Positions 17,760 through 26,642 of a DNA stretch of 64,000 bases are shown piece after piece (position 1 is the first letter of the stretch; the number at the start of each line of letters is the position of its first letter). Position numbers and translations under genes: made by a program. Source of the DNA: Saccharothrix violaceirubra (GTDB lineage Bacteria > Actinomycetota > Actinomycetes > Mycobacteriales > Pseudonocardiaceae). The notes below the pieces were generated by a model. It saw only the letters and a list, made by a program, of their open reading frames with translations, did no database searches and was not told where the DNA came from. The stretch lies in assembly GCF_014203755.1 (NCBI RefSeq), contig NZ_JACHJS010000001.1, positions 5,022,001-5,086,000 on the forward strand, in the 5' to 3' direction.

Positions 17760-17899
17760 CCGGGCGGCCGACCGGACCGGTGGCGGCCGACCGCTCCGGA
17801 CCGACCGCCACCTGCCTCCTCGCGACGGTGGCGACCAACCCCTCGGGACCAGTGGTGGAAGCGGTGGCTTGGCACGGCTTCCGGGGGTGGCGGCGATGA
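17756..17899 (+). CDS. Putative 47-residue protein coupled to its neighbours
   Basis: Short ORF filling the space between the P450 and the second KR-DH gene. Its ATG (17756) overlaps the P450 stop as ATGA and its own TGA (17897-17899) overlaps the next ATG (17896) as ATGA. This double overlap is the same spacing used by the real genes of this operon, which suggests that ribosomes traverse it. The peptide has one Cys and ends Trp/Arg-rich (GFRGWRR). No family recognised; it may be a coupling device rather than a functional protein. Confidence 0.5.
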   Translation: MTGRPTGPVAADRSGPTATCLLATVATNPSGPVVEAVAWHGFRGWRR

Positions 17900-20154
17900 C
17901 CGCGTCCGGAGTGCCGGTCCGGCCGCACCTGGTCTCGTTCGACCCGGACTCCTCCGCCCGCCCGGTGCACCGGATGACCTGGCACCCCGTGCCCGTCGAG
18001 GCCGCGCCACCGGTCGACCTGACCGGACGGCGGGTGCTGGTGCTGGGCGTCGACCACGACCTCGTGGCCCACGTGGGCGCGGCGTTGGCGGCGGCCGGGG
18101 CGATCGTGGCCGCCCCCGACCGGGACACCACCGATGCCATCGACGGCATCGTGGACCTCAACGTCACCGGCGTCGGCATCGACGCGGACGGGACCGGGGA
18201 CTGGCGCCGGGCGTTGACCGCGACCACCGAGGCGCTGCGCGCGCGGTACCCGGCCTGGGGCCGTGAACACCGCGTCGACCACCACTGGTACCTGGCCGTC
18301 ACCGCGATGGGCGGGCTCATGGGGTACCGGCACGCCGCCGACGGGCAGCCCCTGGGCGGGGTGTGGGCCGGGTTCGCCAAGTGCCTGCCCCGCGAGCTGC
18401 CCGCCCTCGGGGTCAAGGTGGTCGACGTCCAGCACGCCGCGCCGGACGTCGTGGCCGCCGCCGTGCTCGCCGAGATCGGGTCGTGGGACCTGTTCGAGAT
18501 CGGCTACCGGGACGGTGTGCGGTACGCGTTGACCGCACGCGCCGAGGCGGTCGAACCCCCCGCCGTGACGCTCGGACCGGACGACGTCGTCGTGGTCTCC
18601 GGCGGCGCGCGGGGCGTCGGGTTCGCGTTGGCGCGGGGACTCGCGGAGCGGTTCGGGTGCCACGTCGTGGTCACCGGGCGGGGTCCGCTGCCGGTGGACG
18701 CCCCGTGGTTCGGCCTCGACCACGCGGCACACGACGAGGCGCAGCGGGCGGAGATCGCCGCGGCACGCGGAACCGCCGACCTGAAGCGGGCACGGGCGGC
18801 GCACCGCCGCGAACGCGAGCTGCGCGACGTCCGCGACCACCTGGCACAGGCCGCCCACGACGGCCTGCGGATCACCTATGAACCGTGCGACTGCACCGAC
18901 GAGGACCAGGTGCGGGCGTTGTTCGACCGGGTACCGACGCCGACCGTGGTCGTGCACAACGCGGGCATCGACGAACCCAAGCGCCTGGACCTCAAGACCG
19001 CCGACGAGGTGGTGCGCACGGTCGACGTGAAGGTGACCGGGTTCGGGAACCTGCTGCGGGCCGTGCTCCCGTTGCGGCTCAAGGCGTTCTGCAACGTCGG
19101 CTCGGTCGCGGGCCGGATGGGCGGCATGATCGGCCAGGTCGACTACGCGGCGGGCAACGAGGCGCTGGCACGCCTGGGTTTCCACGCCCGCGACGCGTAC
19201 GGGGTGCCGGTGCGCACGCTGTGCTGGCCCACGTGGGACCGGCTCGGCGTGATCGCCAACCACGACGCGGCCGTGCGGTACGTGTCCACGTTGGCTCCCG
19301 CCGAGGGCGTCGAGCGGTGGATCGCCGAACTGCTCACCGGAGGTACCGGCGAGGTGATGTTCCTCGGCCGGGTCGGCAGCGCGCTGGTGCCCGGCCAGCT
19401 CCGCGGTTTCCGGTTGTTCACCGGGCACCCGGACCTCGCGCGGCTGCACGGACTGGCCGACCACCTGGGCGTCGTCGAGGAGTTCGAACCGTTCCGCCGG
19501 TTGCGGTGCCGACGCGCGTACGTGCCCGGTTCCCACCCGTGCCTGGCCGAGGTGACGGTGGCCGGTGCCCCGGCGGTGCCCGTGTCGGTGATGGTGGAAC
19601 AGGCCTGCGCCCTGGGCGACTGGATCGTGCCGCCGGGCTGGCCGCGTCAGCACCTGGTCTCCCTCGACTGGTCCCTGGACCACCGCGGTCTCGTGGTGGA
19701 CGGTCCCTTCGGGTTGACGGCCGAGGGCTCCGGCGACGAGGACCTGTGGCAGGTCACGGTCACCGTGGACGGTGCCGGCACCGTCGTGCTGACCTACCGC
19801 CCGACACCGCCACCACGGCCTCTCGCCCCCACGACCCCGACCGCACCGCCGCGCTTCGCCGACGCGTGGGCCGGTCTGGCGCTGGGCCGGCCGCGGTGGA
19901 CGGCGGACGCCGTGCACCTGCCCGTGACCACTCCGGCCGACCTGTGGACGACGACTTTCGCGCCACCGCACGGCATCGCGCCGACCGCCGTCGAAACCCT
20001 GGACCGGCTCGGCGCCCGCCGACCGGAGGTGTGGCCCGACGCCCGCGACACCGACCGGTTGGTCGTGGACGGTGGCGTGGTGTTCGGCCTGCACGGCGAC
20101 ACCGTCACTTTGCGAGCCCCTCTCACCCGCGAGTCCTCCACTCGGACACCCTGA
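17896..20154 (+). CDS. Second PKS ketoreductase with degenerate dehydratase-like C-terminus
   Basis: 752 residues. Structural KR half about 30-215, catalytic KR about 225-480 with GGARGVG, Ser of NVGSVAGR and Tyr of VDYAAGN, the arrangement of PUFA-synthase KR domains. A helical, charged insert (about 270-320, rich in Arg/Ala/Glu) sits inside the KR. The C-terminal 270 residues look like a hotdog dehydratase, but the H-x3-G-x4-P motif is not intact (GSHPCLAEVTV instead), so dehydratase activity is doubtful. Last gene of the operon, followed by a hairpin. Having two KR proteins implies either different chain stages or a structural role for one. Confidence 0.82.
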   Translation: MTASGVPVRPHLVSFDPDSSARPVHRMTWHPVPVEAAPPVDLTGRRVLVLGVDHDLVAHVGAALAAAGAIVAAPDRDTTDAIDGIVDLNVTGVGIDADGTGDWRRALTATTEALRARYPAWGREHRVDHHWYLAVTAMGGLMGYRHAADGQPLGGVWAGFAKCLPRELPALGVKVVDVQHAAPDVVAAAVLAEIGSWDLFEIGYRDGVRYALTARAEAVEPPAVTLGPDDVVVVSGGARGVGFALARGLAERFGCHVVVTGRGPLPVDAPWFGLDHAAHDEAQRAEIAAARGTADLKRARAAHRRERELRDVRDHLAQAAHDGLRITYEPCDCTDEDQVRALFDRVPTPTVVVHNAGIDEPKRLDLKTADEVVRTVDVKVTGFGNLLRAVLPLRLKAFCNVGSVAGRMGGMIGQVDYAAGNEALARLGFHARDAYGVPVRTLCWPTWDRLGVIANHDAAVRYVSTLAPAEGVERWIAELLTGGTGEVMFLGRVGSALVPGQLRGFRLFTGHPDLARLHGLADHLGVVEEFEPFRRLRCRRAYVPGSHPCLAEVTVAGAPAVPVSVMVEQACALGDWIVPPGWPRQHLVSLDWSLDHRGLVVDGPFGLTAEGSGDEDLWQVTVTVDGAGTVVLTYRPTPPPRPLAPTTPTAPPRFADAWAGLALGRPRWTADAVHLPVTTPADLWTTTFAPPHGIAPTAVETLDRLGARRPEVWPDARDTDRLVVDGGVVFGLHGDTVTLRAPLTRESSTRTP

Positions 20155-20203
20155 AATACGCACTCGGACCCACTCGATCGGGTGGACCGACCGGTCGACG
20201 GCC

Positions 20204-20221
20204 CGCCGCCCAACGGCGGCG
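20204..20221 (+). terminator. Hairpin after the PKS operon
   Basis: CGCCGCC and GGCGGCG form a perfect 7-bp stem around a CAAC loop, 50 nt after the last PKS gene. No clear T-run follows, as is common in high-GC actinomycetes, so the terminator role is inferred. Confidence 0.45.
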
Positions 20222-20333
20222 ATTGGAAACGCCACGGCCGGTCAGGACGCCGAGCGGTGGACCGAAGGGCGGACCTCTCGCCCGGCGTCCGTCGGATTGT
20301 CCGATCTTCGGCCCTACCTGGACACTGGACGCC

Positions 20334-21848
20334 ATGACGCGTCTGAGCACGGTGTCGGCGCGGATAGGCGTCGCCGTCGCCACCGTGGCGTTGGTCGCCC
20401 CCGCACCGCTAGCGCACGCGGAACCGGTCCAGCACGCCGCGATCCCCGCGTACTGGAGCCCCGACACCCCCGACGGACGGGCCCTGTTCCACCGGCTCGC
20501 GGGCAACCACCCGACCACCGGCATCGTCGTGGTCAACGGCAGCCTGAGCAGACCCGAGGCGCCGCACGACGCCGCGTGGGCGGACGCCATCTCCACCGTC
20601 CACGCCTCGGGCGCGCGGGCACTGGTCTACGTGGACACCGGCTACCTCGGCGTCGACCTCGGGCAGGGCTCCCACCACACCCGCGAGGGCGAGATCTCAC
20701 CGGAGGCGTGGCTGGCGCAGGCCAAGGTCGACGTCGACGGCTGGTACTCGCTCTACGGGGACATCGACGGTGTCTTCCTCGACCAGACGCTGTCCGCGTG
20801 CGGCCCGGACAACCTGCACGTCCGCCATTACGCCGACCTGGTCGCGTACGTCAAGGCCCATCACCCGGGCGCGTACGTGGTCCTCAACCCCGGCCGCGCG
20901 GTCGAGGAGTGCTACGCCGACGTGGCCGACACGATCCTCACGTTCGAGGGTTCGCGGGCCGCCTACCTCGCCCACACCCCGCCCGCCTGGGAGCTGGCCA
21001 GACCCGACCGCAAGAAGTTCTGGCACCTGGTCTACGACGTGCCGGCCGACGCCATGCCGGCCGTGGTCGCGCGCAGCAAGGCCAACGGCGCGGGCTACGT
21101 GTACGTGACCGACCGCGCGCACGACCCCTACCCCTGGGACACGATCGCGACCTACTGGGACGAGGAACTCGGCCACGTCGCCGGGGTCGAGGACGTCACG
21201 TCGCCGGAGACCCCGAAGGAGATCAGGGCCGCCGTCTCCCCCACCGAGGTGGTGCTCAGGTGGACGCCGTCCCGCGACGACGTCGCCGTGGTCGACTACG
21301 AGATCCTGCTCGGCCGCACGGTCGTCGGCACGACCTTCGACACCGCCTACACCGCGACCGGCCTGGTGCCCGGCGGCACCTACACGTTCCGCGTCCGGGC
21401 CCGCGACTCGGCGGGCAACACCTCGGCCACCGGCAACCCGGTCACGGTCACCACCCCGGTCCCGCAGGTCCACCACCCGACGGCGTGCGTCACGGCCACC
21501 AGCGCCCGCTACGCGGCGAGCTTCGTCCGCGAGTTCCCGCACCAACGCGTGTTCGTGGACAGCGACGACGACGCCACCACCGGCTACCCGCTCCCGCCCG
21601 GCCTGCCGCAGGGCGTCGACCACATGATCGAGGGCGGGGTCCTGTACCGGCACTCCGGCGCGGGCTGGACGTGGACGGCGGTCACGGACGTCGCGGTCAC
21701 CAGTGCGGACGGCACCACGACCTGGGAGTTGCCGACGTCGGCGTACGGGCAGGTCGCGACCAGGCAGGTCGTGGTCTTCAACGGCTACGACGGCGTCGAC
21801 GAGTACAGCGAACCGATCACCGTCACGATCGGCGACACCTGCACCTGA
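20334..21848 (+). CDS. Secreted spherulin-4-like (GH135-type) protein with FN3 domain
   Basis: 504 residues. Signal peptide about 1-29 (Arg early, hydrophobic VAVATVALVAPA, AHAEP cleavage). The spherulation-specific family 4 fold spans about 33-270: IPAYWSP start, GYLGVD, DGVFLDQT and LNPGR blocks. Characterised relatives (Sph3, GH135) cut galactosaminogalactan-like polysaccharides. An FN3 domain follows (about 285-375) and a C-terminal beta-rich segment of unknown type. ATG at 20334. Likely an extracellular carbohydrate-active enzyme unrelated to the flanking biosynthetic genes. Confidence 0.85.
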   Translation: MTRLSTVSARIGVAVATVALVAPAPLAHAEPVQHAAIPAYWSPDTPDGRALFHRLAGNHPTTGIVVVNGSLSRPEAPHDAAWADAISTVHASGARALVYVDTGYLGVDLGQGSHHTREGEISPEAWLAQAKVDVDGWYSLYGDIDGVFLDQTLSACGPDNLHVRHYADLVAYVKAHHPGAYVVLNPGRAVEECYADVADTILTFEGSRAAYLAHTPPAWELARPDRKKFWHLVYDVPADAMPAVVARSKANGAGYVYVTDRAHDPYPWDTIATYWDEELGHVAGVEDVTSPETPKEIRAAVSPTEVVLRWTPSRDDVAVVDYEILLGRTVVGTTFDTAYTATGLVPGGTYTFRVRARDSAGNTSATGNPVTVTTPVPQVHHPTACVTATSARYAASFVREFPHQRVFVDSDDDATTGYPLPPGLPQGVDHMIEGGVLYRHSGAGWTWTAVTDVAVTSADGTTTWELPTSAYGQVATRQVVVFNGYDGVDEYSEPITVTIGDTCT

Positions 21849-21850
21849 AA

Positions 21851-21863
21851 GTCCACAGTGGAC
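21851..21863. repeat. Copy of a recurring palindrome, GTCCAyNGTGGAC
   Basis: GTCCACAGTGGAC here. The same or near-same palindrome occurs at 9292-9304 (GTCCATGGTGGAC), 27682-27694 (GTCCATTGTGGAC), 42078-42090 and 49199-49211 (GTCCACTGTGGAC), 55457-55467 (TCCACTGTGGA) and 57136-57146 (TCCATTGTGGA), with a one-mismatch copy at 51468-51480. Most copies are inside genes, so it is not a promoter element; it looks like a dispersed, selected or mutation-driven genome word. Confidence 0.6.
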
Positions 21864-21874
21864 TCGAAGGTGCC

Positions 21875-21935
21875 GGCGGTCGGGGTGGCACCCGGCTCCC
21901 CCCGGTGCCGGCCCTGCCGTGCCGCCCCGACCGCC
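21875..21935 (+). terminator. Long GC-rich hairpin after the spherulin-4 gene
   Basis: Arms 21875-21890 and 21920-21935 pair over 16 bp with one mismatch (GGCGGTCGGGGTGGCA against TGCCGCCCCGACCGCC), with a 29-nt loop. Position 27 nt after the stop fits a factor-independent terminator without U-tract. The rest of the 293-nt gap before the regulator shows only a small inverted repeat, AACCG-ctga-CGGTT at 22030-22043. Confidence 0.55.
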
Positions 21936-22141
21936 GACGCCGATCCGGGGACTCCCCCTCGGCGTCCCGCCTGCCACACCCCCCGGGTGGCACGCGGCCT
22001 ACCCCCGATTGTCGGCAGCCTTCCTTACAAACCGCTGACGGTTATTCCGGGGAACGCCGACAGTGATCTCCCGACTCCGTGTAGTTTCGGACCCGACCGT
22101 CCGCCGGTATGCGTTCGGGTGGCGCGGCCGGTGGACCCGAA

Positions 22142-25100
22142 ATGCCAGGAGCCAGGGTGGAGTTCCGGATTCTCGGTCCGTTCGAGGTGCACGGCGCGAC
22201 GGGGAGGGCGCGGCTGGGTGGGGCGAAGCAGACCGCACTGCTCGCGACTCTCGCGGTGCGGGCCAACCGCCTGACCACGGTCGACCACGTCGTCGAGTCC
22301 ACCTGGGCCGACTCGCCACCGGTCGGGGTGACCGCGGCCGTGCACACCTACGTGTCCCGGCTGCGCCGGGCGTTCGACGCGGTGGAGGACGACGGCGGCG
22401 CACGGATCGTCACGCGTCCCACCGGCTACCTGCTGCGCCTCGCGCCCGACGAGCTGGACCTCGACGTGTTCCGCCGGCACGTCGCCCGGGGCCGCGAGGC
22501 CGCCGCGGCGGGCCGGTCCGGCGAGGCGTCGGCCGAACTGACCGCCGGCCTGCGGCTGTGGCGCGGTCCGGCGCTGGTCGACGTGTTGTCGGAGCTGATC
22601 CAGCGCACCGAGGTGCCGCGCCTGACCGAGGAGATGCTCGGCGCGCTCGGCCGCCGGATCGACGCCGACCTGGCGCTGGGCCGCCACGTCGACCTGATCG
22701 GCGAGCTGCGCGCGCTGACCGTCGAGCACCCGTTGCGCGAGCAGTTCTCGGGCCAGCTGATGCTCGCCCTGTACCGGGACGGCCGCCAGGCCGAGGCGTT
22801 GGACGTGTACCGCGAGGTGCGCGACCGGCGGGTGGACCAGCTCGGCATCGACCCCGGCCCCGAACTGCGCCGCCTGCACCAGGCGATCCTGTCCGAGGAC
22901 CCGGAGCTGGCCGGACCGCGGCGACCGGCGGCGGTCGCCCGGCCGAGCATGCCGCCGCCCATGCAGCTCCCCGCCGACCTGGTCGGCCTGGTCGGGCGGG
23001 CCGGGATCGCCGACGCCGTGGCCGGCGAGCTGTCGTCCGGCGCGGACCGCAACGCCATCCCCATCGCGGTCCTGTCCGGCCTGCCGGGCGTGGGCAAGAC
23101 CGCGCTGGCCACACACGTCGCGCACCGGCTGCGCAAGGACTTCCCGGACGGTCAGCTGCACGTGAACCTGCGCGGCTACGCGCAGGCCGAGCCCGTGACG
23201 CCGACCCGCGTACTGGCCCGGTTCCTGCGGTCGCTGGGCCTGTCGCCGGACCTGGTGCCGCTGGACGTGGACGAGCAGGCCGCCGCGTACCGGTCCCTGT
23301 TGGCGGACAAGCAGGTCCTGGTCGTGCTGGACAACGCGAACGCGGCCGAGCAGGTCCGCCCGCTGCTGCCCGCCGCGCCCGGCTGCGCGGTGCTGATCAC
23401 CAGCCGGGACCCGCTGGCCGGGTTGGCGGTGCGCGAGGGCGCGGTCCGGTTCGACCTGGACGTGCTGCCCGCGCGGGACGCGGTCGCGCTGATCGCGTCC
23501 GTGGTCGGCGTGACCGTGGTCGACAGCGACCCGGAGGCCGTGGCCGAACTGGTCGACCTGTGCGGCCACCTGCCGCTGGCGTTGCGCATCGCCGCCGCGA
23601 ACCTGTCCGCGCGCACGCCCGCGACCGTGCGCGACTACGTCGACCTGCTGCGCGACGGCAACCGGATGGCCGCGCTCGCCGTGGCCAACGACGAGCAGAC
23701 CGGCGTGCGGGCCGCGTTCGACCTGTCCTACGAGTCGCTGTCGCCGTCGGCCGCCCGCCTGTTCCGGATGACCGCCCTGGTGCCCGGCCTGGACTTCACC
23801 GCGTACACCGCCGCCGCCCTGGCCGACACCACGCCCGACGAGGCGGGCCGGTTGCTGGACACGCTGGTCACCGCCGGTCTGGTGCAGGAGGCCGGTCCGG
23901 CGCACTTCCAGTTGCACGACCTGGTCCGCTACTACGCGGCGCAGCGCGGTCGGGTCGAGGACGCGGCCACGACCCGGGACGCCGCGGTGGACCGCCTGTA
24001 CGCGCACTACTTCCGGGCGGCGTGCGCGGCGTCGGCGCTGATCGAGCCGATCCGCCGACCGCCGGAGCCGCCGGCGCGGCTGCCCGACGTGCCGTTCCCG
24101 GAGCCCGCCGACCGGGCCGCCGCGACCGCGTGGTTCGAGCAGGAGTACCCGAACCTGCACGCGGCCGTCGACCACGCCGCCGAGCACGGTCCGCGCCACC
24201 ACACGTGGCACCTGGCGGACGCCATGTCCTCGCCGTTGGCGCTCGCGCCGAGGTTCGGCGAGTGGGTCACGGTCACGCGCACCGGCCTGCGCGCGGCCCG
24301 GTACGAGGGCGACCTGTCCGGCGAGGCGATCATGCTCGTCAGCCTGGGCCACGCGTACAGCTCGACCGGGCGCATGGGCGACGCGATCGACGCGCTGGAG
24401 CAGGCGTTGGCGCTCTACCAGCGGTTGGACCGGCCCGTGTACCAGCAGCCGTGCCACCACACGCTGGGCATGTCGTTCCTGTGGACCGGACGCCTGCTCA
24501 AGGCGTGCGAGCACTTCGACCGCACGATCGAGCTGACCGCGAACGGCGACGACGGCGGCTACTACCGCGCCGGCGCCCAGCACGGCCTGGGCATCGCCTA
24601 CCGCTACCTGGGCCGGCTGCCCGAGGCCCTGGACCTGCTGACCGCCGCCGTGCCCGTCGAGCCGCCGCCGGACGAGTCGTACGTGCAGACCGCGTGGCGG
24701 TTCACGCTCGGCCTGACCTACCGCGACCTCGACCGGTACGCCGAGGCGACGACGCAGCTCACCGCCGCGCTGGCCGCGTACGAGCGGATCGGCAACGCGT
24801 TCGGCACGAGCCGCTGCCTGGTGGCGCTGTCCGGGGTGCGCCTGGCGTGCGGCGACGCGGCCGAGGCCGCGGACGCGGCCCGGCGCGGCCTGGAGCTGAG
24901 CCGCCAGGTCAAGCACCGCCGCACCGAGGTGGACGCGTTGAACGCGCTGGGCCTGCTGTCCACCGCGCGGGGCGCGCTCGACGAGGCGACCGCGCACCAC
25001 CGCCAGGCGCGGACGATCGCGGGCGCGATGGGCCCCTACCTGTACGGTGTGATCGAGGCCGAGATCGGTCTGGCGGACGCGGCGACCGACCCGGCGACCG

Positions 25101-25339
25101 CACGCGGGCACGTGCACACCGCGTTGAAGTCCATCCAGGACAGCGGTTTCCTGCTGCACGAGCCGGGTGCACGGCTCACCGCCGCCCGCGTCGAACTGGC
25201 CGCCGGCGACCGGCTCACCGCCGTGGAGCACGCGGAGCGCGCGTTGACCGTGGCCCTGGACACCGGGCGCCCGCTGCGCGCCGACCGGGCGCGGGCGCTG
25301 CTGGCCGACACCGCCGGCGACCGGACGGCGGGCACATGA
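22142..25339 (+). CDS. AfsR-type SARP/NB-ARC/TPR transcriptional regulator
   Basis: 1065 residues. Order: OmpR-like winged helix (about 5-95), bacterial transcriptional activator domain (about 100-245), NB-ARC ATPase with P-loop LSGLPGVGKTA (about 310-320) and Walker B LVVLDNA, then a long TPR-like helical C-terminus (about 640-1060). This layout is that of AfsR, an activator of antibiotic genes in Streptomyces that binds heptameric direct repeats near the -35. ATG at 22142; an earlier in-frame start at 22109 adds residues that do not look like the family N-terminus. It is a good candidate activator for the hybrid operons to its left. Confidence 0.93.
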   Translation: MPGARVEFRILGPFEVHGATGRARLGGAKQTALLATLAVRANRLTTVDHVVESTWADSPPVGVTAAVHTYVSRLRRAFDAVEDDGGARIVTRPTGYLLRLAPDELDLDVFRRHVARGREAAAAGRSGEASAELTAGLRLWRGPALVDVLSELIQRTEVPRLTEEMLGALGRRIDADLALGRHVDLIGELRALTVEHPLREQFSGQLMLALYRDGRQAEALDVYREVRDRRVDQLGIDPGPELRRLHQAILSEDPELAGPRRPAAVARPSMPPPMQLPADLVGLVGRAGIADAVAGELSSGADRNAIPIAVLSGLPGVGKTALATHVAHRLRKDFPDGQLHVNLRGYAQAEPVTPTRVLARFLRSLGLSPDLVPLDVDEQAAAYRSLLADKQVLVVLDNANAAEQVRPLLPAAPGCAVLITSRDPLAGLAVREGAVRFDLDVLPARDAVALIASVVGVTVVDSDPEAVAELVDLCGHLPLALRIAAANLSARTPATVRDYVDLLRDGNRMAALAVANDEQTGVRAAFDLSYESLSPSAARLFRMTALVPGLDFTAYTAAALADTTPDEAGRLLDTLVTAGLVQEAGPAHFQLHDLVRYYAAQRGRVEDAATTRDAAVDRLYAHYFRAACAASALIEPIRRPPEPPARLPDVPFPEPADRAAATAWFEQEYPNLHAAVDHAAEHGPRHHTWHLADAMSSPLALAPRFGEWVTVTRTGLRAARYEGDLSGEAIMLVSLGHAYSSTGRMGDAIDALEQALALYQRLDRPVYQQPCHHTLGMSFLWTGRLLKACEHFDRTIELTANGDDGGYYRAGAQHGLGIAYRYLGRLPEALDLLTAAVPVEPPPDESYVQTAWRFTLGLTYRDLDRYAEATTQLTAALAAYERIGNAFGTSRCLVALSGVRLACGDAAEAADAARRGLELSRQVKHRRTEVDALNALGLLSTARGALDEATAHHRQARTIAGAMGPYLYGVIEAEIGLADAATDPATARGHVHTALKSIQDSGFLLHEPGARLTAARVELAAGDRLTAVEHAERALTVALDTGRPLRADRARALLADTAGDRTAGT

Positions 25340-25406
25340 CGGGTTTCCCGCCGGCATCCGGCCGGCGGACCGGGGAGCACTCCCCTCCACTGGGAGATCG
25401 GGGAAC

Positions 25407-26642
25407 ATGAGCGCGGCAGACGCGTCGCCGATCGCGTTGGACGAGGACTTCGTCCAACGGCGGCATACTTTCCACCAGCGGTTACGCGAGGACGGCGGCG
25501 GCGCGGTGCGCCGGGCCGTGTTGCCAGGCGGCCTGCCCGTGTGGCTGGTCGTCGGGTACGACGAAGCGAAAGAGGCCCTCGCGCACCCGGCGTTGAGCAA
25601 GGACTCCCGCCGGGCCGCGCCACTGCACGACAAGCAGGAGGAGCAGGGCGTCCAGGTGACGCGCCTGGCCCGCATCCTCCAGTCGCACATGCTCAACCAG
25701 GACCCGCCCGACCACACCCGGCTGCGCCGGCTGGTCACCGCGGAGTTCACCCAGCGGCGCGTCGAGCTGCTGCGGCCGTGGGTCGAACAGGTGGTGGACG
25801 GACTGCTCGACGGGTTCGCCGACCGGGACCGGGTCGACCTGCTCGGCGACTTCGCGTTCCCGCTGACCGTCACGGTGATCGGCGAGCTGTTCGGCGTGCC
25901 CGAGGACGAGCGGGCCGAGTTCCGCGTGATCTCCGACGGGATCGCGTTCGGCGCCACGCCCGCGGAGATGGGCGCCGCGTCCGCGCGGATGGCCGACTAC
26001 CTGGCCGATCTCGTGGCGCGCAAGCGGGCGGGCACCGATGAGGACCTGCTCGCCGCGCTGGTGCGGGCCCGCGACGACGAGGACCGCCTCGACGAGGACG
26101 AGCTGGTCGCGATGGCCTTCCTGATGCTGACGGCGGGCTACGAGTCGACGGCGCACCTGATCGGCAACGGCGTGCTCACGTTGCTCACGCATGCCGACCA
26201 GCTCGACCGGCTGCGCCGGGACCCGGCGCTGCTGCCCGACGCGGTCGAGGAGGTGCTGCGCTTCGAGGGTCCGGGCACGACGACCACGCTGCGGTTCGCG
26301 GCCGAGCCCGTGCGGCTGGGCGACGTGGACATCGCCGCGGGCGAGTTCGTGCTCGTGCTGGTGGGCCCGGTGAACCGGGACGCCGAGCGGTTCGCCGACT
26401 CGGACCGGTTCGACGTCGGCCGGGCGGACAACCGGCACCTCGCGTTCGGCCACGGCGTCCACCGCTGCCTCGGTGCGCCGCTGGCCAGGCTCGAAGGTCA
26501 GGTGGCGTTGGGCCGCCTGGTCGACCGCTTCCCCCACCTGGCCCTGGCCGTGGCACCGGAGGAACTGCGCTGGAAGGACAGCGTGCTGTTCCACGGCCTG
26601 ACGGAGCTGCCGGTGGTACCCAAGTCGTTGGAGGACCAGTGA
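25407..26642 (+). CDS. Cytochrome P450, actinobacterial CYP105/107-like class
   Basis: 411 residues. I-helix block LTAGYEST (the usual acidic residue after AG is Tyr-Glu here), K-helix EEVLRFEG, and heme loop FGHGVHRCLGAPLAR. NQDPPDHTRLRRLV is the typical C-helix region. The gene starts with ATG at 25407, 67 nt after the AfsR-like gene; that gap contains a CCGCCGG/CCGGCGG hairpin. It is coupled to the LUD gene through GTGA. Substrate unknown; could tailor the hybrid product. Confidence 0.94.
   Translation: MSAADASPIALDEDFVQRRHTFHQRLREDGGGAVRRAVLPGGLPVWLVVGYDEAKEALAHPALSKDSRRAAPLHDKQEEQGVQVTRLARILQSHMLNQDPPDHTRLRRLVTAEFTQRRVELLRPWVEQVVDGLLDGFADRDRVDLLGDFAFPLTVTVIGELFGVPEDERAEFRVISDGIAFGATPAEMGAASARMADYLADLVARKRAGTDEDLLAALVRARDDEDRLDEDELVAMAFLMLTAGYESTAHLIGNGVLTLLTHADQLDRLRRDPALLPDAVEEVLRFEGPGTTTTLRFAAEPVRLGDVDIAAGEFVLVLVGPVNRDAERFADSDRFDVGRADNRHLAFGHGVHRCLGAPLARLEGQVALGRLVDRFPHLALAVAPEELRWKDSVLFHGLTELPVVPKSLEDQ

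Noticed and set aside
22025..25957. 1310-codon minus-strand open frame opposite the AfsR-like gene
   Set aside because: Covers both the AfsR-like gene and the start of a P450; translation is a typical GC-frame artefact.
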